Assembly (NCBI RefSeq): GCF_020622355.1
Contig: NZ_WHVL01000005.1
Location: 124,001 to 188,000 of the forward strand
Length of the DNA stretch: 64,000 bases
Source of the DNA: Vreelandella malpeensis
GTDB lineage: Bacteria > Pseudomonadota > Gammaproteobacteria > Pseudomonadales > Halomonadaceae
Direction of reading: 5' to 3'
Positions 35,135-43,107 of this stretch are shown here, piece by piece. The notes under the pieces were generated by a model. That model saw nothing but the letters and a program-made list of their open reading frames with translations. It was not told the origin of the DNA and made no database searches. The translations under genes and the position numbers were made by a program. How positions within the stretch are numbered: position 1 is the stretch's first letter; each line of letters starts with the position of its first letter.

Positions 35135-36843
35135 GTCACGTCCGAGGTGTCGTAGATGGATTCTTCGGGCTCGTCGAACTCTGTGAGCGCGGCGCGGCCC
35201 AGCGCCATTAGAATGGCGAGGATGCCGTCAATCTTGTTCTCCGGCCTCTCTTTGCGCGGAAAGATGTTGTCTTTGGCGTCGACCTTAGCCACCACGTTGC
35301 TGGCCATCCAGGTGAGCACCGGGCAGTTGGCGTGCCGGAAACGTCCACCCGCGATTGCCGCCTCGAGCTCGCGCATCGCGGGGCTCATGTTCTGAACAGT
35401 GTTGCGGTACTCGACGATGCTCGCCCCATCGGACATCAACTGGTGTGCGAGATGGGTGGCGCGCCAAGAGTCGTAGGAGATCTCGGTAATCTCGAACTGG
35501 CTCGCCAGATCCCTGATCTCTTCTCGAATCACGTCGAAGTCGATCTCGTCCCCATCTGTGATCACCAAGTGACCGCTGTTCTTCCAGGTTTCATAGGCCG
35601 CCTTGTTCGTACTCGCGCGCTCAACGGCCCCTTCCGGCAGATAGTTGCGAGCAAACACCGTCCAGCGCGTTTTCAGCCGGCCTTTGTCATCAGCCACTTC
35701 GTCTCGGAACAACAGCGCGATGCTGGCGATGTCGGTCTTGCTGGCGAGGTCAACACCCAGCCAGCACGGCTGGCCATCGAAATCCTCGAGCTTGAGCTCG
35801 GAATCGCCCATTGCGTTCCAACTGGCCATATTGAGCCAGGCCGTGCGGGCACTCACCCAGACGTTCAGGTGCTTCGTGAGGAACGAGTTCTGGCGACTGG
35901 GGTAGCGGATGGCATCTCGCTGCGCCTTGAGCAGAAACTCCTCGCTGACCGAGACGCCGAAGTTCGGGTTCGCCTTGCGCAGCACCGCCGGGTCTTTCCA
36001 GTCGTCACCATCGTCGATCGTGTAGATGATGGCGAACAACTCATCGTTGGGCAGCGCCCCGTCGAGCATCTGTTGCGCCTGCCGGCGCTTGTCGTAACAG
36101 GGCCCGGCGAGATTGAAGCCCGCCGTGGTGATGATGAACATTAGTGCCTGATCGCGGGCGCCCATGCCGGTCAGCATGGTTTCGTACAGGTCTGGCGTCT
36201 GGTGCTCGTGGAACTCGTCGACCACTGCGCAGGACGGTGAGCTGCCATCGCCAGGGTTGCCAATCAGCGGCTCGAGGCGACTGCCGTCTTCGGGGATCGA
36301 GATGTTCTTCGCCATGATCTCGATGCCCGCGGCGCTGACCAGTGCCGGCGATTTCAGCAGCATCAAGCGCGCTGGGCGGAACACCTCCCAGGCCTGTTTC
36401 TCGGTCGTGGCGCCACAGTAGACCTCGGCACCGTATTCACCGTCCGCGCAGAGCATAATGTTAGCGATCGCCGCCGCCAGCACCGACTTGCCGTTCTTCC
36501 GCTCGACCTCGATATAGGCCTCGTTGAAGCGGCGAAGCCCGGATTTCTTCTTCAGCCAGCCGAAAATGCTGGCGACGATGAAGAGCTGCCAGGGCTCCAA
36601 AGTGATCAATCGCCGCTCGCGTGCCCACTTGCCCTTCGTGTGCGGCAGCAGATGGATGAGCGCGCAGACACGCTCGGCCTTGTCCTTATCGAAGCGGTAT
36701 GGATACGACCGGGATTTCGACGCCTTGAGATCGTCCAGATGGCGCTGGCAAGCCTGCCGGACCTCCTTGCACGCGGGAATCCTCTTGGCCACGACCTCCC
36801 GAGCGTACTTGTTCGCTGCGTTGACGTGGGGATACGTGGCCAT
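35128..36843 (-). CDS. Terminase large subunit
   Basis: 571 residues of the HK97/P27-type terminase. Walker A region is [20 protein letters not shown] (near 110-128), Walker [13 protein letters not shown] (near 213), coupling motif FIITTAG. The C-terminal RNase H-like nuclease domain has [18 protein letters not shown], and the last acidic residues [17 protein letters not shown]. Pumps DNA into proheads and cuts concatemers. Confidence 0.95.
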   Translation of the reverse strand: MATYPHVNAANKYAREVVAKRIPACKEVRQACQRHLDDLKASKSRSYPYRFDKDKAERVCALIHLLPHTKGKWARERRLITLEPWQLFIVASIFGWLKKKSGLRRFNEAYIEVERKNGKSVLAAAIANIMLCADGEYGAEVYCGATTEKQAWEVFRPARLMLLKSPALVSAAGIEIMAKNISIPEDGSRLEPLIGNPGDGSSPSCAVVDEFHEHQTPDLYETMLTGMGARDQALMFIITTAGFNLAGPCYDKRRQAQQMLDGALPNDELFAIIYTIDDGDDWKDPAVLRKANPNFGVSVSEEFLLKAQRDAIRYPSRQNSFLTKHLNVWVSARTAWLNMASWNAMGDSELKLEDFDGQPCWLGVDLASKTDIASIALLFRDEVADDKGRLKTRWTVFARNYLPEGAVERASTNKAAYETWKNSGHLVITDGDEIDFDVIREEIRDLASQFEITEISYDSWRATHLAHQLMSDGASIVEYRNTVQNMSPAMRELEAAIAGGRFRHANCPVLTWMASNVVAKVDAKDNIFPRKERPENKIDGILAILMALGRAALTEFDEPEESIYDTSDVTC

Positions 36844-36849
36844 AGTGCT

Positions 36850-37320
36850 TCATCGCTTTTTACCTAGAAGGTCTTTGAAGGGGTTGCTGGCATCCTTGGC
36901 GCCCGGTACCGCCAGCCGCGAACGGCTGGAGGGGTCGAGCCCCAGCGCGCTGCCGTACAGCGCCATTTGCTTTAGCGCGGCGTTTGCTTCTGTGCACGCG
37001 GGGTTCTTCACGTCCGAGTTCAGCCCTGGCACCACGATGCCGTTCTTGGCAATGTCCTGTTCGGCGAGACGCCAGCGCGAGTAGGCGGCGCAGAACGCCT
37101 CGAGGTTATGCAGATCCGAACCGGTGAGGATCTTGCTACCAATCAACCAGGGGGCGACGCGCTCCCACATTTCAATGCCGATCGGCGACAGCCACTCCGG
37201 CGGCAGAGGCACGTCGTCGAGCTCTTCGCCCTGGGGTTCGTCATGGTTCACCGCACGCTTGCCAGCGTTGCCTTGCACCGCTTTAAGGTGGCTCGGCTTG
37301 GGCTTGCGACCTCTTGTCAT
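36850..37320 (-). CDS. Terminase small subunit (P27 family)
   Basis: 156 residues from ATG 37320 with GAGGA upstream. TRGRKPKPSHLKAVQGNAGK is the diagnostic P27-family N-terminus; LNSDVKNPACTEANAALKQM and SALGLDPSSRSRLAVPG complete the match. Recognises the packaging site. Six bases separate it from the large subunit. Confidence 0.93.
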   Translation of the reverse strand: MTRGRKPKPSHLKAVQGNAGKRAVNHDEPQGEELDDVPLPPEWLSPIGIEMWERVAPWLIGSKILTGSDLHNLEAFCAAYSRWRLAEQDIAKNGIVVPGLNSDVKNPACTEANAALKQMALYGSALGLDPSSRSRLAVPGAKDASNPFKDLLGKKR

Positions 37321-37431
37321 TTGGTAATTCCTCGCGCCGACCTGATTTTTCAATTTCGCGGGTGTAAAAATTGAATTGAGGGTGCGGTGTCCGCTTGCGC
37401 CAGCCTGTAGAGATTGAATCCCCCCTCCCCA

Positions 37432-37797
37432 TCAGGCCTCGCCGCCACGGCCCCGTCGGGCCTCGCTCTGCGTCTTCGCCCGGTGGCACGGCCCGCATAT
37501 CGCCTGGAGGTTGTCGTCGCTGTCGGTGCCGCCTGAAGCGATATTGACGATGTGATCGATCTCCACGGCAGGCGTAAAAAAACCCTGCTTTATGCAGGGC
37601 TGACACAGTCCTTTATCGCGCTGGAATATGCGCTGGCGCGTGCGGCGCCATGGCCTGCCGCCGCGATCCTGCTTTCGCCGGGGCGACTTCTTCCATGTAT
37701 CGGCCTGATCGACGTGCTTATCGCAGTAGCCGTGAGCTTGAGTGGTTTTGCCGCTGCACATGGGGGAGCGGCATGGTCTTGGTGGAGAGCTCGGCAT
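37432..37797 (-). CDS. HNH endonuclease
   Basis: 121 residues from ATG 37797. CSGKTTQAHGYCDKH at the start and the HNH core with two CxxC pairs: CQPCIKQGFFTPAVEIDHIV and NLQAICGPCHRAKTQSE. HNH genes beside terminase in HK97-type phages stimulate cos cleavage, as in HK97 gp74. Its position just upstream of the small terminase fits that role and suggests a cos phage. Confidence 0.93.
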   Translation of the reverse strand: MPSSPPRPCRSPMCSGKTTQAHGYCDKHVDQADTWKKSPRRKQDRGGRPWRRTRQRIFQRDKGLCQPCIKQGFFTPAVEIDHIVNIASGGTDSDDNLQAICGPCHRAKTQSEARRGRGGEA

Positions 37798-38069
37798 CAC
37801 TCATCACTCGCATCGTTTGCCAGTATCTCAACCGTTGCCGCACGGTCAGCATTCACCCGTCGGCGCAGCGCTTCATACCGGGCCAGCAACTCCAGCAGCC
37901 CCTGGTTGCCCTGAAGGATGAGCTGGGGCGCGGGCACCTCACTGGTAAGGTGGTCGGGCACGATCGGGCACTGGTTCATCGTCACGAGCGGCGCCGGTCT
38001 GGAGCTGGCGCACCCAGTCAGCAATACCAGCAGGCACAGGGCTATCCATCCACTCGCGTGATTCCGCAT
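37797..38069 (-). CDS. Rz1-like outer-membrane spanin lipoprotein
   Basis: 90 residues. Lipoprotein signal with lipobox LTGC (cleavage before Cys20): ASGWIALCLLVLLTGCASSR. A proline-containing linker follows, then a helix. The first 131 bases overlap the end of the Rz-like gene in another frame, as expected for a spanin pair. SD GGGAGAG. With Rz it fuses inner and outer membranes at lysis. Confidence 0.88.
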   Translation of the reverse strand: MRNHASGWIALCLLVLLTGCASSRPAPLVTMNQCPIVPDHLTSEVPAPQLILQGNQGLLELLARYEALRRRVNADRAATVEILANDASDE

Positions 38070-38361
38070 CGGTCTCTCCCAGTTGCTCGAGCGCGGTGCG
38101 GCTGGCGCTCATGTCGTCGGCGATCTCGCCCAGTAGCCTGTCGCGCTCAGCCAGCGAACGATTCAGGATTTCGTTCTGTCGGCGCCGCTCGCGCTGGTTC
38201 GCCAGCAGAATGTCGGCTCGGGTGCGCTCGTGCTCCTCTCTGGCCTCGGCCAGTTGCCGCTCGGCATCCAGTCGCTGCGCATACTGGAACTGGAATACCA
38301 GCAGGCCGATCAGGCCGGCCAACAGCCATGGCATCGCGCCACTCAAGAGGCGACTGATCAT
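37939..38361 (-). CDS. Rz-like inner-membrane spanin
   Basis: 140 residues from ATG 38361, overlapping the holin stop (ATGA). One N-terminal transmembrane segment (AMPWLLAGLIGLLVFQFQYA) and a long charged periplasmic coiled coil (AREEHERTRADILLANQRER). Together with the overlapping lipoprotein gene it forms the spanin complex. The C-terminus is rich in Pro/Arg. Confidence 0.87.
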   Translation of the reverse strand: MISRLLSGAMPWLLAGLIGLLVFQFQYAQRLDAERQLAEAREEHERTRADILLANQRERRRQNEILNRSLAERDRLLGEIADDMSASRTALEQLGETDAESREWMDSPVPAGIADWVRQLQTGAARDDEPVPDRARPPYQ

Positions 38362-38708
38362 TTGAGCCACCGACCGATGATCTTCTCGTACAGTGCGTCC
38401 AGGCGTTCACGCACCCATTCGACCCCCAGAAAAGCGATCGCCGCCCCCGCGGCGACGGCCATGTTCTGCGAGAACCCGAAATACTCGATCAACGGCATCA
38501 ACGAAAGAGTGAGAAAGCCGCACAGCACGGCTTCCAGAAAGCTTTTCATGGGTCGCCCTCCTGCATGGATGGCGCGCACCAGGGCAATCAGCATTGCGAG
38601 CCCAGCGGCGTAAATCTGCGGCCACACGCTCAGGACGAAGTCCATCAGCGCGTGCCAGTTGTTCGGGTCTTTGTTCGGCATCGCGTTCGGCTCGCCAGGT
38701 CTGTGCAT
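38358..38708 (-). CDS. Lambda-family holin
   Basis: 116 residues from ATG 38708 with GAGGTGG upstream; an internal ATG at 38681 could give a shorter form, which would parallel the lambda S105/S107 dual start, but its ribosome binding site is poor. Three hydrophobic segments (about 30-46, 58-76, 83-99) and FGFSQNMAVAAGAAIAFLGV align with the lambda S segment LSSNLAY. Forms the inner-membrane holes that release the endolysin. Confidence 0.85.
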   Translation of the reverse strand: MHRPGEPNAMPNKDPNNWHALMDFVLSVWPQIYAAGLAMLIALVRAIHAGGRPMKSFLEAVLCGFLTLSLMPLIEYFGFSQNMAVAAGAAIAFLGVEWVRERLDALYEKIIGRWLK

Positions 38709-38738
38709 GGTGTGGCCACCTCGGCGGCCGGAAAGTGC

Positions 38739-39290
38739 TTAGGCGGTGCGGCGCTTGAGCAACGCCCGCTCATACCAGGTGCGGTCGTCATCACACAGCA
38801 CGCCCCGGGCGCGCTGGTACTCTTTCAGCAGACGCTCAACAGTGTGTTCGTGCTGCCCGTACCCAGCACCCGGCATAGAGGCCCAGATGTTCGCGCAGCG
38901 TGCGATCGCCTCTTTGATGCGACCTTCCTGGATCAGCGGCAGCGCCCGTTGTTCGCGCAGCTGCTGGATCGCGTACCGGTCTTGGCTCAGCGGCCCGAAA
39001 TCGGGCAGTGCCAGCGTTTTACGGTAGTGATCCCAGAAGCGTGACAGAATCTGGTAGCGCCCCGCCGCCGTGCTGCTCAGCCCCTTCCGGATCTGCACGA
39101 GCTGGCGCGGGTGATCGTCGTAGCTGTCCATCAGAATCAGTCGGCTCGGCAGCGACCCGACGATGATGCGGTAGCCGTTATCCGTTCGCGGGTCGTTCAG
39201 CATCGGCGTGTGCAGCTCGGCGAACGCGATCATGTCGAGAAACGCGCACACGTTGACGCCGCCGGCGTGGGCGGGAGAAATAACGGGCAT
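38739..39290 (-). CDS. Endolysin, lambda R-type lytic transglycosylase
   Basis: 183 residues from ATG 39290. Homologous to lambda gpR: CAFLDMIAFAE with the catalytic Glu near residue 25, GLSSTAAGRYQILSRFWDHY, LSQDRYAIQQLREQRALPLI and CANIWASMPGAGYGQHEHTV. A small insertion follows the catalytic Glu. No signal peptide, so release depends on the holin. It is the first gene of the leftward late operon. Confidence 0.95.
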   Translation of the reverse strand: MPVISPAHAGGVNVCAFLDMIAFAELHTPMLNDPRTDNGYRIIVGSLPSRLILMDSYDDHPRQLVQIRKGLSSTAAGRYQILSRFWDHYRKTLALPDFGPLSQDRYAIQQLREQRALPLIQEGRIKEAIARCANIWASMPGAGYGQHEHTVERLLKEYQRARGVLCDDDRTWYERALLKRRTA

Positions 39291-39369
39291 GGGGCACCAT
39301 GAGATAGAAAAGCCCCGGCACGACGAGGCAAGGCGCACCAGGCGGCACGCAAGGAACAGCGGAAAGCAA

Positions 39370-39399
39370 GAAGCCCCGCCGGGTGACCGGCAGGGCTTC
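39370..39399 (-). terminator. Hairpin just downstream of the late promoter (tR'-like)
   Basis: GAAGCCC and GCCGG pair with CCGGC and GGGCTTC around a short loop, on the minus strand about 40-65 bases after the predicted late start. The T run is weak. In lambda a terminator at this place is passed only with Q. Confidence 0.6.
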
Positions 39400-39442
39400 G
39401 TGGTGTGTGGCGGCTAGCTATAGTGAGCGCCAGCCTAGAAAC

Positions 39443-39471
39443 ATCATAGACTGGTCGTGGAGTAGATACAA
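39443..39471 (-). promoter_or_regulatory. Candidate late promoter (pR'-like)
   Basis: Minus strand: -35 TTGTAT (39471-39466), 17-base spacer, -10 TATGAT (39448-39443). It faces the endolysin gene and the whole late operon and is back to back with the acr promoter. Confidence 0.6.
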
Positions 39472-39502
39472 CATGCCCGAGTAAGCATGGCATCTAAAAA
39501 CC

Positions 39503-39531
39503 TTGCAATGGAAACTATGTTTCCATATAAT
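39503..39531 (+). promoter_or_regulatory. acr promoter with palindromic operator in its spacer
   Basis: -35 TTGCAA (39503-39508), exactly 17 bases, -10 TATAAT (39526-39531). The spacer is the perfect inverted repeat TGGAAAC-TAT-GTTTCCA (39509-39525). This is a strong promoter with an operator positioned for repression, matching known Aca control of acr promoters. Confidence 0.85.
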
Positions 39532-39557
39532 ACATACATTAGCCGAGGAGATCAGCC

Positions 39558-40016
39558 ATGAAACTACTTCACACCAGCCCAATCGAAATCACCGAAATCA
39601 CCACCGATGGCCGTTTTGGCGAGTTTCTCTTCTTCGCTGATGAAGCTTATGTAATGACTGCTGGCAACCATCTGACCTACAGCATTGAAATTGACGATGA
39701 TGCCGTCATCGAAGCTGGCCAGCTGTTCTATCACGACGATGCTGAGAAGCTGGCAGGTCTGGTAACCGAACTGGCTGAAAAGCTGTGCATTGATGAAGGC
39801 GATGCCGAAGCTCTGATCGATGAAAGCAAGAGCATCTACGACATGGATCTCGACATCGAGCCGGAAGACATGGCCGATGCCAGCTGGGACGTTCAGGTAT
39901 TCACCGCTCGCGCCGCTCAAATCCTTGGCTTCCGTGCTGTCGAAGTTGAAGACGAGCAGGGTGCAGCCTTCATGGTCAGTATGATGGGTCGCGAATCAGA
40001 GCTGGTGAAAGCATGA
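39558..40016 (+). CDS. AcrIF11-like anti-CRISPR ADP-ribosyltransferase
   Basis: 152 residues. It aligns from memory with the AcrIF11 family: LLHTSPIEITEI against LFHGSYEEISEI, GRFGEFLFF near 18-26, and VEVEDEQG against VEMEDEHG. AcrIF11 ADP-ribosylates the PAM-recognition asparagine of Cas8f and so blocks type I-F CRISPR; its key Asp (D115) corresponds to Asp132 here, and the N-terminal His5 is kept. Longer AcrIF11 homologues of this form occur in marine and halophilic Proteobacteria. SD GAGGAG precedes ATG 39558. It is co-transcribed with an HTH gene through an ATGA overlap. Activity against a given CRISPR type is inferred. Confidence 0.82.
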   Translation: MKLLHTSPIEITEITTDGRFGEFLFFADEAYVMTAGNHLTYSIEIDDDAVIEAGQLFYHDDAEKLAGLVTELAEKLCIDEGDAEALIDESKSIYDMDLDIEPEDMADASWDVQVFTARAAQILGFRAVEVEDEQGAAFMVSMMGRESELVKA

Positions 40017-40243
40017 TCGACGCCGAAAAGTTTTACAGACCCGAGCAAGCTGCAGAGCTGATCAATAAAGCCCTGGAAGTTTGCAAGACAAAACCTGAGC
40101 TGGCGCGGCGTCTTGGCATGACCCGCCAGTACATTAACGCCATCCTGCGCGCCGACAAAAAGATGAGCTATGGAATGCAAGTCATGCTTGAGCAATTAGC
40201 CAGCGAAAGCTCTGCGGCGGGCAGGGCTTCCAGTGACACCTAA
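40013..40243 (+). CDS. Anti-CRISPR-associated (Aca) HTH regulator
   Basis: 76 residues. A Cro/YdaS-like helix-turn-helix: KPELARRLGMTRQYINAILR, followed by MSYGMQVMLEQL. ATG 40013 overlaps the acr stop. HTH genes in this position repress the acr promoter. I recall that Aca7 was described beside an acrIF11 homologue in Halomonas; whether this is that family needs a search. The stop overlaps the end of the convergent early operon by a few bases. Confidence 0.8.
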   Translation: MIDAEKFYRPEQAAELINKALEVCKTKPELARRLGMTRQYINAILRADKKMSYGMQVMLEQLASESSAAGRASSDT

Positions 40244-40896
40244 ACCTGCGCCAACGCCAAAAGCTCGGCGCGCGCAAACCGAGCCGCGTCTTTAACCGCC
40301 ATTCCGTTCTTGAAGATCGCATCGGCCCGCTGCTTGTTCGGCACCAGATGCTTCACCCCTTGCTTATCGGTCTCCACTACCGCGGGCACTATATCCCCCA
40401 TCACCGAGAGCGATCCCATTTGCAGCATGCGCGAGTACATGGGCAGGTGCCGGGCGATGAAATCGTACCCTTTCGCCCAGGGCGCCGCTTGCTGGGTTGG
40501 CATCGGGTGGAGCTTCGCCGCGCGGATCAGCACCGCCAGCCGGGCGCGCGGGCGCAGGCGAGCCGACTCGAGCCACGCCCTTGCGAACTCGTGCGCAGCG
40601 CTCACCCTGCTACCCCGCTCATACGCGATCGCCAGCGGCTCGGCCGCCGCGGTGCCGCCCCCTGGCTGCTGCCCCAGAGTGGCCGTAGGGCTGAATGGCT
40701 GGAAACCCTCGTTCTCGTGCATGTGCCACGTGACCCGCTCGGCCTCCATATCCAGCACCCTGTCGACAAAGGCGCGGGTAGCCTCCGGGTCGTGGTCGGG
40801 GTGTGTCGCGCGCGCCAGCTCGCGCAGCCGCTGAATGCCCATGTTCCGGTAATCGCGCATTGCGCCCCCTGTGTTCAGTTGTAGTGCCGCGCTCAT
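40240..40896 (-). CDS. Last early-operon gene, candidate late antiterminator (Q position)
   Basis: 218 residues from ATG 40896, which overlaps the previous stop. No family recognised. The N-terminus is helical (NMGIQRLRELARATHPDHDP), the centre rich in Arg/Ala (AWLESARLRPRARLAVLIRA), the end AVKDAARFARAELLALAQ. It is the last gene of the early leftward operon, next to the late promoter with its early hairpin, the place of Q in lambdoid phages. The antiterminator role is inference from position and from the terminators in the late operon. Confidence 0.5.
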   Translation of the reverse strand: MSAALQLNTGGAMRDYRNMGIQRLRELARATHPDHDPEATRAFVDRVLDMEAERVTWHMHENEGFQPFSPTATLGQQPGGGTAAAEPLAIAYERGSRVSAAHEFARAWLESARLRPRARLAVLIRAAKLHPMPTQQAAPWAKGYDFIARHLPMYSRMLQMGSLSVMGDIVPAVVETDKQGVKHLVPNKQRADAIFKNGMAVKDAARFARAELLALAQV

Positions 40897-41414
40897 TCGC
40901 CCTTTCTCCACTCGGTGCCGCTCTGCATTGTTCGCACCGGATCGTCGCAAAACTCAACATCCGTTGGCTCCCACTCGGCGTACTCTCTCAGCACGGCCTT
41001 GGCCTCCTCCAGTCCCACCGCCAGCGCCGCGCAGTAGCCGCGGTTCTCGGCCAGCGTCAGCCAATCACGTTGGCTCGGCGCCAGCGGCGCGGTGTGGGGC
41101 GGCGAGGCTTTGAATTCCAGATAGAGGCCAAACCAGCAGCCCCGGGCCTCCATCACCACTAGATCGATCACACCGCTCTTCACGCCCTGGCGCTTCATCG
41201 CGGCTCCCGTGGCTTTAGAGCGCTGTCCACCGTTGGGCACGTGATAGGTGACGTCGTACAGCTGGCCCACTGCGGTGCCGCGCTGGCGCTCGCCGAGTAA
41301 CCAGCGGATCAGCACGGCCTGCTCTTGCCCCTCCCAATCGACCGGGCGCTTCCGAGGCGCAGTGCCGGCGCCAGCCGGGCCCAGTACGCGGCGGGGCTTG
41401 CGTGTTGTCGTCAT
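40893..41414 (-). CDS. VRR-NUC domain nuclease
   Basis: 173 residues. The VRR-NUC core reads TYHVPNGGQRSKATGAAMKR, QGVKSGVIDLVVMEARG and GLYLEFKASPPH, with the Asp, Glu and Lys of the PD-(D/E)xK active site. Phage VRR-NUC proteins may act as Holliday junction resolvases. Located in the nin-like region of the early operon; overlaps both neighbours. Confidence 0.88.
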   Translation of the reverse strand: MTTTRKPRRVLGPAGAGTAPRKRPVDWEGQEQAVLIRWLLGERQRGTAVGQLYDVTYHVPNGGQRSKATGAAMKRQGVKSGVIDLVVMEARGCWFGLYLEFKASPPHTAPLAPSQRDWLTLAENRGYCAALAVGLEEAKAVLREYAEWEPTDVEFCDDPVRTMQSGTEWRKGE

Positions 41415-41722
41415 GCCCTTCCCCCTGCCACCCGTTCATTCATCCGCTGTTGCCGCTCCCAGCGCTGGTAGTCCGACACGATCCTGTCGAGCATCGCCCG
41501 CGCCTCATCGTTGTGATCCAGCTCGGCACGGCTCTCGATACCGCACGCCCGGCGCAGCGCGCGGGTGGCGCCGGCGGCCTTGTGGGTGCCATCCGGAAAC
41601 TCGCGGTACTCGAGCGCGTTTTTCGCGCGCCAGCGGTGGTCGAGGTAGAGCCAGAATCGCGGGTTCTGGCACAGCATGGCGGCGCGGCGCGCCTGGGGGC
41701 CACCCTTTGGCTGATCGGTCAT
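41411..41722 (-). CDS. Hypothetical early protein
   Basis: 103 residues from ATG 41722, which overlaps the stop of the small zinc-ribbon gene. CQNPRFWLYLDHRWRAKNAL and DGTHKAAGATRALRRACGIE; basic and helical, with an end rich in Arg. Resembles small nin-region proteins seen beside VRR-NUC genes, but no named family assigned. Confidence 0.65.
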   Translation of the reverse strand: MTDQPKGGPQARRAAMLCQNPRFWLYLDHRWRAKNALEYREFPDGTHKAAGATRALRRACGIESRAELDHNDEARAMLDRIVSDYQRWERQQRMNERVAGGRA

Positions 41723-41868
41723 GCCCGAGCCCTCCCGCGTTGCGCTTTCCGGAGACACGATTTGCATGCCGGCAGCGGCAGCCCGGTACCGGGCTCGCGA
41801 TACTCGGCGGCGGGTTTGCGGTACTGGCACTGCGAGCACCGGGCGCGCAGATAGGATTGATGCGTCAT
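41719..41868 (-). CDS. 49-residue zinc-ribbon protein
   Basis: Starts at ATG 41868, overlapping the stop of the upstream gene, and ends in a TGA overlapping the next ATG, so it sits in a chain of ATGA junctions. It reads MTHQSYLRARCSQCQYRKPA, then YREPGTGLPLPACKSCLRKA: two CxxC pairs 21 residues apart, a classic zinc ribbon. Function unknown; nin regions often carry such proteins. Confidence 0.75.
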   Translation of the reverse strand: MTHQSYLRARCSQCQYRKPAAEYREPGTGLPLPACKSCLRKAQRGRARA

Positions 41869-42182
41869 GCGGCACCTCCTACCGCCCGCTCAATGGCAGC
41901 CCGCCCCTGCTTAGTAAGCGCCAGCACCTGACGTGCCGGGCGGTCGGCGCTCATGCCGACTACCTCGATGTAACCCAGGTCGATCAACTCGCGGCAGCGT
42001 CCGCAGATGCTCGCCAGCGGCAGAACGGTACGCGCCTCAAGCTGCTGGCGCGTTCCCGGGCCATCCGCCTCGAGGTTGGTCATTACGATCGTGCGGCTGG
42101 CGTTCAAGCGCCCGCTACGTCTGTGCTCACTGAACGCGGCCTGTTTCACTTCGTTGCCGCTGGGTTGGAATGCGGTGTTCAT
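41865..42182 (-). CDS. Winged-helix DNA-binding protein
   Basis: 105 residues. RTIVMTNLEADGPGTRQQLE, VLPLASICGRCRELIDLGYI and ARQVLALTKQGRAAIE form a winged helix of the MarR/DprA-C type. Probably a small phage regulator or accessory DNA-binding protein. Its stop overlaps the start of the zinc-ribbon gene. Confidence 0.65.
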   Translation of the reverse strand: MNTAFQPSGNEVKQAAFSEHRRSGRLNASRTIVMTNLEADGPGTRQQLEARTVLPLASICGRCRELIDLGYIEVVGMSADRPARQVLALTKQGRAAIERAVGGAA

Positions 42183-42196
42183 GGCTTGAGGCCTCC

Positions 42197-43105
42197 TTAC
42201 TCACACAGACCGTACACGGATGAGCACGCAGGCCCCTCCGACGACGCGATCAGATCAAATTGACGTCCGCCACGACTGGTACGTGACCAGTCGACAACGG
42301 AATGGATGCCATGACGCTTGAGCGACACGTCGGTGGCGCCACGAGCCGGCCAGAATGTAGCTACGCCCCGTTTGCTCGCCGCGCTTACGATCCGCTCCCA
42401 CTCGGCGACGCGCTCAATGACCTCCGGGTAGCGGCTGGCGATCTCGGCGAACTCCCCCTTGCGAGCATTGATGCACGGCATGCAGCCCACGCGGCTCATG
42501 CCCTGGCTGTACAGCGCGTTGGGCTCGATGCGGTGCTTGTGGTGCATGGCAAACACCTCGGCGACGCTCCACTCGAGAATGGGCCGGTAGGCAATGATGC
42601 CCAGGTCGAGCAGCTCGGAATGCGGCAGGCGTTGGCGGGCGGGCGACTCCTCCTTGCGAACGCCTTGCCAACTGATGACGCGGTGGCCGGCGCGCAGCAG
42701 TGGCATTTCAACCTGCTGCTGGATGGGCAGGCTCTTGAGCTCGCCCGTACAGAATTTCGCTTTGGTACTGGGAAAGCGCCCCTTGAGCATGGCCAGGTCG
42801 AGAAACGGAATGCCGGTGGTGTGCTGTAGCGCCGCCATGCCGCGTTCTTTCAGATCGTCCGGCCAGTGATCGGCGATGTACTGGCGCTTGCGAGCAAAGT
42901 CGGCAGTAAAGTCGGCCTGAACCCGCTGGATCTCCAAGCCCAGGGCCTGCTCGAGGTAGGCGATGTACTCATACGTTTTCGGGTGCTCGTGCCCCGTGTC
43001 GGCTAATACCGGCACGAGGTTGGGCGTGCCGCGCTCCAGCGCCAGCAGTAGCATGGCAGTGGAGTCCTTGCCGCCGCTGATGCTGATCACGTTTTGAAAG
43101 GCCAT
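42197..43105 (-). CDS. PAPS-reductase-like PP-loop protein
   Basis: 302 residues. The PP-loop SISGGKDSTAMLLLAL (about 8-23) binds ATP-pyrophosphate. LADTGHEHPKTYEYI is the PAPS reductase/DndC-type second motif, KFCTGELKSLPI holds a cysteine, and GCMPCINARKGEF a CxxC. Phage members of this family are common, with unproven roles; DndC relatives act in DNA phosphorothioation, but no dnd partners are seen here. Lies in the replication module directly after the P-like gene. Confidence 0.85.
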   Translation of the reverse strand: MAFQNVISISGGKDSTAMLLLALERGTPNLVPVLADTGHEHPKTYEYIAYLEQALGLEIQRVQADFTADFARKRQYIADHWPDDLKERGMAALQHTTGIPFLDLAMLKGRFPSTKAKFCTGELKSLPIQQQVEMPLLRAGHRVISWQGVRKEESPARQRLPHSELLDLGIIAYRPILEWSVAEVFAMHHKHRIEPNALYSQGMSRVGCMPCINARKGEFAEIASRYPEVIERVAEWERIVSAASKRGVATFWPARGATDVSLKRHGIHSVVDWSRTSRGGRQFDLIASSEGPACSSVYGLCE

Positions 43106-43107
43106 TT

